This document shows, piece by piece, positions 39,052 through 47,300 of a stretch of DNA of 60,016 bases (the stretch's first letter is position 1; each line of letters begins with the position of its first letter). The translations under genes were made by a program, and so were the position numbers. Origin of the DNA: Gemmatimonadota bacterium (GTDB lineage Bacteria > Gemmatimonadota > Gemmatimonadetes > Gemmatimonadales > GWC2-71-9); NCBI GenBank assembly GCA_029863245.1, contig JAOTVV010000018.1, forward strand, positions 1 to 60,016. Direction: 5' to 3'. The notes beneath the pieces are model-generated. The model saw only the letters and a program-made list of their open reading frames with translations, did no database searches and was not told where the DNA came from.

Positions 39052-41351
39052 TGGCCCCGCGTCAGCGTCTGTTTCTGCCATTCGGGAGCGGGCTCGATCG
39101 GGCCAGTGGCGTCATGGTCGCGGAACCCACGAGCTTCGAGGATCTCCGGAATGTCTTCCTCTATCGTGGCAAAGCGCAGGTGCGCAAAGGCTACGAACGT
39201 ACCTCCCAGCTCGTCGACAACGTGGCCGGGATCCTTGATCAAGTGATCGAGCTCGCGCCCATCCGGTCGGAGGGGGCCGGCATGGGGGTTGGGTACGATC
39301 AGGCGACCCGCGAGCTGCACCTGAACCTCATGTCGATCGGTGGCGAGAACCCCAGCCACCAAGCCAGCGCTCTCGCCAATGGGCAGCTGTTCACGTTGAG
39401 TCTGGCAGCGACCTTCGATCCGCCTGTGCTCGATATGGTGGACACGTACAATCGCATGTTCATCGCCCACCAGGAACCGCTGATCGCTGCGCGGAACGCA
39501 ACGCGCATCTGGAGTCCAGCGGGCAGCCCGGCTGTCCAGGATCTGACCGCGGATCTGGACGACGACGACGTGGAGGCCCCCGTCAAGTTTCGTGGGGTCA
39601 CGCGCTATCTGTCCTATCTCGTTGGCTGGGGGTACGGGACGGAAAGCGATCCGAACCGGCCCGAGGTTGTCCGAGTGTCGTTAGCGGGCGATCCGAACCT
39701 ATTCGATCCGCGCCATTGGTTCAAAGCGGGGCAGCGCTCGGAGCCCGTCGTCACGTGCCGACAGGCCGGCACGCCGCCGCGCTCCGCGAGCATCCTGGCC
39801 TTCAAAGAGACCGAGACCTATGAAATCTTCGGCTATTCGCCCGAGACCTTTGGCATCCGGCCGGCTGATCGCCAGTTTGGATGTGCTGGGCCTCGGCTGG
39901 CCGTTACCGTTGGCGATACGGTCTTCTTCTGGAGCAACCAGGGGCCACGGATGTCGCAAGGCGGCTCGTCGGTTGATCTCGCCGTCCCACTCGACATCGG
40001 TGCGCCACCGCCCGCGACGCTCGTTGATGAGAGCCCGCCGTCCCAGGCGTTCGCCCTCTACTACGCGCTCGATCGCGTCGTCTTGTTCGTGTGGGGTCGT
40101 CGGGTGTACGCGCTCTCGATCCGGGATCCGTCGAAGCCCAAGTGGAGCTACTACGAGTTGGGTGAGAACGCCGAACCGTACTGTGGGTCAGAGTTCTACA
40201 CGACGCTCGCGACCGGTGGGGGCGGCGCGGCGCCGGCCGGGTGGCCGATCATTCAGGACGGCTCGACCGTCTTGAACCCAATGTCCATCGAGCTCACGTG
40301 GTTTAACTCCGGGCATCCGTCGCCTCCCGGCGTGCCGAACGGCAACGAGCAGGTCGAAGTGTATCTCAAAGACCTGTCGGCCGGTGGCAGCTGGGCGAAG
40401 TACGGCGAGGTCATTGTCGATCTGAGTGGTGGCGGGCCCAACTACTCCCAGACCTTCGAGATCACCGGCCTCACCGCGCTGAATCGCTACGCAGTCTCGT
40501 TGCGCTACCGTGGCGGTGGCCAGTACACGGCAGGCTTCACCGACAGCGATCCGGCGCTCTGGAACGATCCGGCCTGTCCCACCTGTCCGGATGATCCGCC
40601 CGCTTACCGGACCGGACTGCTGACCACGGCGACCCCTCCGGAAGTCGTCACACGGGCCGGCGACAATACCGGTCTGTGGTCACGAACCAGCGCGAGTACC
40701 GAGGATCTGACGATCGAGTTCGTGATCCCGCCCGGCCACGATCATTTGAGTCTGGAGGTCTATCGAGAAGATTGGGAAGACGGGAACACCACCGTCCAGA
40801 ACATCGACGGCATGGGCCCGCCCGATAGTCCTGGGGGCGATCGGCTGGTGACAGCGGAAACGCTCAAGGCCACCCTCGCGCCCGGTGTGTCCGAGCATAT
40901 CGATTTCGCGCCCGTAGGCGAGCTCTACCACAAGTTCCGTGGCCGCTTCAAAAACGCTGAGAGCACACCCGATTTCAGCGCCAAGGGAGCGTACCAGGAG
41001 TGTCACGCCGGGCCCGATCCGCCGCAATGGGGCTCGTTGATCTTGTCCTGTGGGTCCAGTTCCCGCACGTGTTCCTGGGCCAATGCGGTCACGCCGGTAT
41101 CGAGTCGGGCCTGTCCACCCGATCCGCCTGTCGGTCATTTGACGCAGGTGTGGGCCAAGAACGTGACGCTCGCTGGGTCGTGGACGCTCGTAGACACACA
41201 GCCGTCCTACATCACCAACGGCGGATTCGGTGCCCTCGGCGCCAGCCCGAGTCAGGTCGTGCGCGTGGCAGTCCGACACAAGACCAGCTGTAACGGCGTG
41301 ATCGATTACAGCCGGTGGGTCAAACCCTATGAAGATTGCGTGTTGAGCTGA
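39051..41351 (+). CDS. Tail hub/stabilisation protein (P22 gp10-like) with C-terminal Ig-like repeats
   Basis: 766 residues from ATG 39051. The first ~420 residues look like a beta-propeller: FGYSPETFGIRPADRQFGCAGPRLAV followed by VGDTVFFWSNQGPRMSQGG, as in gp10-type packaged-DNA stabilisation proteins that plug the portal. From about 420 on there are fibronectin-III-like repeats with many cysteines, unusual for gp10. It may carry host-binding adornments. Confidence 0.7.
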   Translation: MAPRQRLFLPFGSGLDRASGVMVAEPTSFEDLRNVFLYRGKAQVRKGYERTSQLVDNVAGILDQVIELAPIRSEGAGMGVGYDQATRELHLNLMSIGGENPSHQASALANGQLFTLSLAATFDPPVLDMVDTYNRMFIAHQEPLIAARNATRIWSPAGSPAVQDLTADLDDDDVEAPVKFRGVTRYLSYLVGWGYGTESDPNRPEVVRVSLAGDPNLFDPRHWFKAGQRSEPVVTCRQAGTPPRSASILAFKETETYEIFGYSPETFGIRPADRQFGCAGPRLAVTVGDTVFFWSNQGPRMSQGGSSVDLAVPLDIGAPPPATLVDESPPSQAFALYYALDRVVLFVWGRRVYALSIRDPSKPKWSYYELGENAEPYCGSEFYTTLATGGGGAAPAGWPIIQDGSTVLNPMSIELTWFNSGHPSPPGVPNGNEQVEVYLKDLSAGGSWAKYGEVIVDLSGGGPNYSQTFEITGLTALNRYAVSLRYRGGGQYTAGFTDSDPALWNDPACPTCPDDPPAYRTGLLTTATPPEVVTRAGDNTGLWSRTSASTEDLTIEFVIPPGHDHLSLEVYREDWEDGNTTVQNIDGMGPPDSPGGDRLVTAETLKATLAPGVSEHIDFAPVGELYHKFRGRFKNAESTPDFSAKGAYQECHAGPDPPQWGSLILSCGSSSRTCSWANAVTPVSSRACPPDPPVGHLTQVWAKNVTLAGSWTLVDTQPSYITNGGFGALGASPSQVVRVAVRHKTSCNGVIDYSRWVKPYEDCVLS

Positions 41352-42520
41352 TGGCGACCAAAGCGCTCGACACGATGACCGATACGGATGGGGTGCTGAT
41401 CACGGCCCATACCCCCGACAAGGGATTCGGCACGCCCTGGGTCACGGTTGGCGGCGTGTTCGACGGCATCTACAGCAACGTGCTCCGGGCGGCCCAGAAC
41501 TCTTTCGCCGTGTGGGATCTCTACTGCACGGCCGACGTGGTGTTCGACAACTTCGAATATTTTGCGGACGTAACTCGGCCGAACGATGGGACGACCTCGG
41601 CCCATGCCGGGCTGAACTTCCGGCACAACGGGATCCAGAAAAGCTCCTCGACCAACGCGCTCTCGTTCGTATGGGAGCGGAACACCGGCGACCCGGACAC
41701 GGTGAACTTGATTATCCGTGAGTGGCTTGGCGTCGGGATCTCGAATCAGGTTTTCCAGACCGCGTATCCGTGGGCTCGCGCGGTCGGGAAACGGATGGGC
41801 GTCCTGGTCAGCGGGCAGTCGATCACACCGTATCTCGAGGACTTGGGTGGTGGGAATCGGGTGACGTTCGCGCCGGTAACGGCCGTCAACGATTTCAACG
41901 ATGCCTCGCACCAGCGGTTCGGCCTGTGGTGCCAGGTCTCGAGCGTCGACAACCAGTATTTCGACAACTTGACGGTCAAGGATTGGGCGCCGGGTGGTGG
42001 CACGCCGATCCCGACGATGTTTCTCGGCCGCCGCTATACGAGTGCCGATGTCTGGCGCTTCGGGGTTGGAGAGTCCGACGGTGCTGGTCCGGAGGGGTCG
42101 CCTGTCGGTGACACGATCACCTTCCTGGCCAAGTCGGATCGGTTTGCGCCGGCTGGAGCTGGCGGCGAGGCGATCTTCACCCAGTTCTGGATTGCTCTGA
42201 CCTACGACATGACCGTGACGCTACGATTCACACCGATCGTCGACGGCATCGTGTACGACGGGACGGGCACCAATCCGGACCTGCGACAGACGCTGGCGCT
42301 GACGGGAACGCCGGGTGTCCGGAAGACAGAACGCTATGAGTTTGCGCTCTATCTGCCCTATGATGATGGAACGGATCCGGATGCGCTGCGCACCGATCTC
42401 CGTGGTACCTGGTTCCAGTTGGTGATTGACAATATGACCGTGCTCGGCGCTGGCGACCTCATCATCGAGCAGCCAGAAATCGAGTTTGAGATTGTCCGGG
42501 AGAGCGAGGCAGCCCAATGA
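41351..42520 (+). CDS. Structural protein with lectin-like domain
   Basis: 389 residues from ATG 41351 (TGATG overlap). Beta-rich with LITAHTPDKGFGTPWVTVGG, then strands typical of laminin-G/concanavalin-like domains (residues about 10-210), and a second beta domain after a TP-linker. Possible adsorption or virion surface protein. Confidence 0.65.
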   Translation: MATKALDTMTDTDGVLITAHTPDKGFGTPWVTVGGVFDGIYSNVLRAAQNSFAVWDLYCTADVVFDNFEYFADVTRPNDGTTSAHAGLNFRHNGIQKSSSTNALSFVWERNTGDPDTVNLIIREWLGVGISNQVFQTAYPWARAVGKRMGVLVSGQSITPYLEDLGGGNRVTFAPVTAVNDFNDASHQRFGLWCQVSSVDNQYFDNLTVKDWAPGGGTPIPTMFLGRRYTSADVWRFGVGESDGAGPEGSPVGDTITFLAKSDRFAPAGAGGEAIFTQFWIALTYDMTVTLRFTPIVDGIVYDGTGTNPDLRQTLALTGTPGVRKTERYEFALYLPYDDGTDPDALRTDLRGTWFQLVIDNMTVLGAGDLIIEQPEIEFEIVRESEAAQ

Positions 42521-43134
42521 CAGCACCAAGCATGATCCAGCAGATGATGGCGCGCGGCCGGGGCCAGAAGCCACGGACGTTTCGTGGTGCCAAAGGCGAT
42601 CTCACGGGCACGGCGCTTGATGAAATCGAGCGGAGCCGCGGGCTCGGCGCGGAAGCCGAGAGTGAGTTCTTCAAGCGGGCCCTGGCGTTCGATCCCCAGC
42701 AGGGAGCAGAGGAATCGGCGCGCGGGATCGTGGCCGGCCTCACGCCGCAGCTAACGCGGAATCTCGAGTTCGCGCGCGGCCAAGCAGCCGGCACGGGGCG
42801 CCTCGAGACCGGCTTTTTCGACGTTGATCGCGGCCGGCTATTCGAGGACTTCAACGATCGGGTGGCGTCTGCGGTGGCGGCGAACGCGCTCCAGGCCCAG
42901 GGACTCCAGCAACGCGGGATCGAGTCGATCGGCGCCTTCGGCCAGAACGTCCAGAACCGCTTCGTCAACCTGCTCGGTGGCTCGCTCGATCGTGCCCAGG
43001 CCGAAGAGAACGCGGCTAAAGGCGGTGGGCTGTTCGGCAAGCTGATCGGTGGTGCTGCTGGCCTGGTTGGTGGACCGATCGCGGGGGCGGCTGGCAACTG
43101 GCTTGCTGACAAAGCGTTCCCCGGAGGCGACTAA
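42517..43134 (+). CDS. Internal virion/ejection protein (gp7-like)
   Basis: 205 residues from ATG 42517. Helical (EFFKRALAFDPQQGAEESARGI) with a hydrophobic Gly-rich C-terminus (LFGKLIGGAAGLVGGPIAGAAGNWLAD). Small proteins of this kind are ejected with the DNA in podoviruses. It precedes two larger internal-protein genes. Confidence 0.65.
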   Translation: MTAPSMIQQMMARGRGQKPRTFRGAKGDLTGTALDEIERSRGLGAEAESEFFKRALAFDPQQGAEESARGIVAGLTPQLTRNLEFARGQAAGTGRLETGFFDVDRGRLFEDFNDRVASAVAANALQAQGLQQRGIESIGAFGQNVQNRFVNLLGGSLDRAQAEENAAKGGGLFGKLIGGAAGLVGGPIAGAAGNWLADKAFPGGD

Positions 43135-44327
43135 TGACCGTCCCTTTCGGCCCGCGCGTCCTACCGACGGCTCGCTCACAAATGGGCGGTGCCGAGCGGT
43201 TCCTTGATACGGCGACACGCGCCTTTGAAGAGGCGGCGGCGTTCGTCGAGTCGCAACGCGAGAACACGCGACGCCAGCAGGAGTTTGAGTCAGCGCAACA
43301 GCTCTCGGATCTCCGGTCGAGCTCGCTGGCTCAGGAGATCGAGCAACGGAGCGAGGCCGCCATGCGTGAGCGGGCGGCCGATCCGCGGTTCGTGACAGGC
43401 GAGGCGGCCCGGATCCCGGCGCCGGCGACCGAAGCGCGCCAGGCACCGTTCCCGGAGCAGGAACAGCCTGACGTGTCGGCTGAGATCTCCCAGGCCCTTC
43501 GACCGACGGGCGGGCTCCAGGAGCTCCGACCACCGCGGCCGGGGCTGCGCCCGACGGGCGTTGAGGGGGAGTTCTTCGATCCAGAGGGTGAACAACGCGC
43601 GCAGCAGGGCCAGTTCAGTCAGTCGGCGCAGCGCGTTCAGGAGCTGCTCGAGCGGCTGGCCACTCAACAGGAACAAGCCGGCAATCCCGAGCTCGCGAAC
43701 GCCATCCGGGGACAGGGTGCCCTGGTCACTACCCAGGTCGAGGCCGGGAACAACCCGGCGCAGGTCGTCCGATCAGCGCTCGAGGATGTCCAGACGCGCG
43801 GGCAGCGACAAGGGCAGATCGACTTCTTGATCGAGCAGGTCGGCCCGGAGAACGTCCCGCCAGGATTCGAGTTGCTAACCGGCGATCAGCAGATCGAGGA
43901 GCTCGAGCGGATCCGGACAGAACAGGGTCGGCTCCAACGGGCCACCGAAACGCGCACCGGTGGTCGGACGGGTGGCACGACCCAGGCGCGAATGACGCCG
44001 ACAGCCGCCGCGGCGTTGCTCCGGAGCTTCAATGACATCATCAACGAAAACACGGGTGTCGTGGAAGGGCACCGGGCCACGCCAGCGCAACTGCTCGGCC
44101 TGATCGATAAGATGGTCGCGGGGACGGCCACGCCGGAAGACTTCCTGATCTTCGATGAGCAGGGAGAGAGCATCCCGATCCTACCACCGATCTATGCGGC
44201 GACCCCGGAGGGGGAGACCGGGCTGATCCGCATTACGCAGCAGGACTGGGACGATCTGATCGAAGATGGGCTGACGCCCGACCAGATTCACGAGCTGTAC
44301 GACGTACCGCCTGATGTGGGCCGGTAA
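43134..44327 (+). CDS. Internal virion protein (coiled-coil)
   Basis: 397 residues from ATG 43134. Long glutamine/glutamate/arginine-rich coiled-coil segments (QQEFESAQQLSDLRSSSLAQEIEQ), a proline-rich linker and a helical C-terminus. The position between the gp7-like gene and the giant internal protein fits an ejection or assembly partner. Confidence 0.65.
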   Translation: MTVPFGPRVLPTARSQMGGAERFLDTATRAFEEAAAFVESQRENTRRQQEFESAQQLSDLRSSSLAQEIEQRSEAAMRERAADPRFVTGEAARIPAPATEARQAPFPEQEQPDVSAEISQALRPTGGLQELRPPRPGLRPTGVEGEFFDPEGEQRAQQGQFSQSAQRVQELLERLATQQEQAGNPELANAIRGQGALVTTQVEAGNNPAQVVRSALEDVQTRGQRQGQIDFLIEQVGPENVPPGFELLTGDQQIEELERIRTEQGRLQRATETRTGGRTGGTTQARMTPTAAAALLRSFNDIINENTGVVEGHRATPAQLLGLIDKMVAGTATPEDFLIFDEQGESIPILPPIYAATPEGETGLIRITQQDWDDLIEDGLTPDQIHELYDVPPDVGR

Positions 44328-47300
44328 TGCCTGAGACCCCAGCACAACGGTTGGCACGGCTCCGAGCGGAGCGGGCGAAGCGTTTGCTGGGCCGCGCGCG
44401 AATGGCCGGCCAGGTGCGTCGCGGTGCGGCACCCGCTGATGTCACGGTGGCCCGGACCCAGCGCAAGCTGTCGAAGCTGCTGATCCCCGAACCCGTCACA
44501 CCACAGGCCGGTCCGGTCCAGCGGGCGCCGGTCTCGCCAGAAGTCCAGCAGCTGCTCCAGGACCAGTCGAGCTCTGAGGCCCGTGAACGGCGCCAGGCCG
44601 AACGCACAGCCCGGGGGCTCACCGGTACCACTCTGGGGGTTTCCAATGTCCTTCTGCGCGGCCTGGGGCGCGACCTCGGGGCTCGTACCATCCTCCAGGG
44701 AGCGGTCAAAGCCGCGGATCTGATCGGGAAGCCTTTGGGGCTCGAGGCGCATCCCGCCCTCCGGTCCGTTGTCGAGAAGGCCAACGAGCAGGCGCGGCTC
44801 CAGAAGCTCGGTAAGCCCGGCTTTGTCCCGCAGCTCTCGAGTGACATGTTGGGCCTGATGGCCACCATGATGCTCCTACCGGGCGCTTCGGCGCCAGGCC
44901 AGGTAGCGCGATTCGGGCCCCGCGTCCGGCCGCTCATTGCCGGTGGTGTCGGCGGGCGCGCGATCGTGGGCGCGCTCGAGGAACGGCTCAGCGGGACCGT
45001 CGTTAGCCGGGTCGCTCGTCGCGCGGCCGAAGACGCGGCGCGGTTCGGCTACCTCGAAACGGCCGTCGCGCCGATCCAAGAAGAGAGCCTTGCTGATGCT
45101 GCGGCCAGGCAGCGCGGCGGCCTCGTTGGTGGGGCGGTGGCGGGTGGCGGATTCCAGATGCTCGGCGAGGCAAGTGCGCTCTTCCTGAAACGCCTGTTCA
45201 CCCATGCCATGCTGCGAAACGCGCGCATGGGTCGAATTGCTGGTCCCCAGGCCGTCACGCAAACCCCCCGACGCCTGCCGGCGCCGACCGGGGAACCAGC
45301 CCCACGGCCGAAGCCGGAAGCCGTCACGACGACCCCGGCAGAGCTCCAGGCAGCACCCAAACAGGCGCTGCCCTCTGACGCCACGTTGACGCGCCAGCCA
45401 CCCCAGGTCCAGGGCGAGCGATCGATTGAAGCGATTGCCACTGACCTCACGAAAGCCTCGAGGGCTGAGCTCCTCCGTCTTCGGCGGATCGGCTCAGGGA
45501 CCGACCTGGCACCCCGCGTCGAGAACGAGCTCCAGCGCCGCGCGGGCGTGGCGGCCCAAGCGCTCACTCCCGAGCTCGAGTCACTGGCCCAACGCACCGC
45601 CCAAGTATGGGGCGTCATGGGCGACGCGGCCGGGCGCCAGGTGGTCGCTGCCGAACGTCGCCGTCTGAATCTGAGCCCCGAAGAGCACGAGGCCGTCAAT
45701 GTGCGGATCCACGAGCTCCAGACGGAGAAGGCTGTCCGGGATCCAGAGGGTGCTGGTGCCCCGGTTCCGGAACAGGCGGCCGCCCGGGATCCGCGGCTGG
45801 CCAAGCAATCGCAGGAGCAGCTCGTCGAGCGCGCGGTGCGGGCCTACGCACAACTCCAACGCGAATCCGTCAGGGCTGGCCAGGGCATCCAGCCGTGGAC
45901 CCGGTTCGATCCGAACATCCAGGATCAGCGATCGGGGACGATCATTAGCCAGGACGCCCGGGGCGCGATGGGTCGAGCGGCCCAGGCCGAGAAACGGCTT
46001 GCCGCGGCCGAAGCGGAGCTCCGAGCCCGTGGTCTGACCAACGACGAAATCAGCGATCTCATGGAGCTGCTCGAGGAAGAGCAGCTCACGCGAGAAGGCT
46101 TCGAGGTCGAAGTCGAGGGCGGGGTCGTCAGCGAGCCGACGATGGAGCCGACGCCATTCATGCCCGAACGGCCAGACTTGGAGCTCACCGGACAGCAACG
46201 CCAGATCCAGCAGGGCGAGTTGCTCCCACCGGCCGATCATGCTCAGGCGGCCGCGGAGGCGCGCGAGCTGCTGCGGATCCTCGATCGCCGGCTGGCCCAA
46301 GCGAAGGGCAAGCGCCGGCAGCAGCTGGCCGAACGGATGCTCGAGCTCTACCCGATCGCCAACGCGGGCGAAGGGATCTCGGCCGAAGAGCTGCGCACCC
46401 GCGCGATCGCGCGCCCGGGTGGCGAGGCTGAGCCGATGGAGGGCCAGGAAGAGCTGTTCTCGCCGATCCGCGGGGTCGAGCGCGACGCCGAAGCCGTCAC
46501 CTTCGTCGAACAGATCCGTAACGATCCAGCGATGGAAGAACGGGTGATTGCGGCACTCCAAGCCGCTCGGCCCCGGATCCCGGACAACCGGATGATCTAC
46601 CTGCTTCACGGGCCGACAACCGGTGCCGATCCGTCACCGACCTGGGATCGCGCATCGGCCTTGGCAGCTGAGTACGCCGCTCGAGTCCAGGGCAAGCCGC
46701 TCCCGGATACCGGGCTCGAGACCGATCCGATGTTCGCTGCCAGGGATCCGCTGATGGTGAAGGACGGCCAGATGCCTATTGGCTATCTGTTGCGTGGCCG
46801 GACCGAGCCGCCAGCCGATTGGCGACCGGGCGACTCAATCAGCCGGCCCCAGGTGATGCACCTGCTCGGCAAGATCACAGAGGCCGCTGGTCGCGCCGTG
46901 CCGATCCGATCGGGTCGGGTCAAAGGGCGTCGGGTCGCTGGGTTCTTCCGGGTCGGGCCCGAAGTGATTCGGACGCGCCAAGCCGACGACATCGCTACCG
47001 CCGCACACGAGATCGGCCATGCGACGGAGAAGCTGGTGTTCGGCTGGTCAAAGGGCGGCCCGTGGAAGAAGCCGCTTGCGTCGGGTGGGATGCAAAAGGA
47101 GCTCACGAAGCTCGGCCGGCAGCTCTACGGCAACACGAAGCCGAACGGCGGCTACAAGCGTGAAGGGTTTGCCGAGTTCTGGCGGCGGTGGCTCGAAGAG
47201 GATCCGACCCTCCAGGCTGATGCGCCCTTGTTCTCTGCGTGGTTCGACGCTGAGTTCCTGCCAGAGCATCCGGAGATTGGTCTTGCCGGGACCGAGGCGA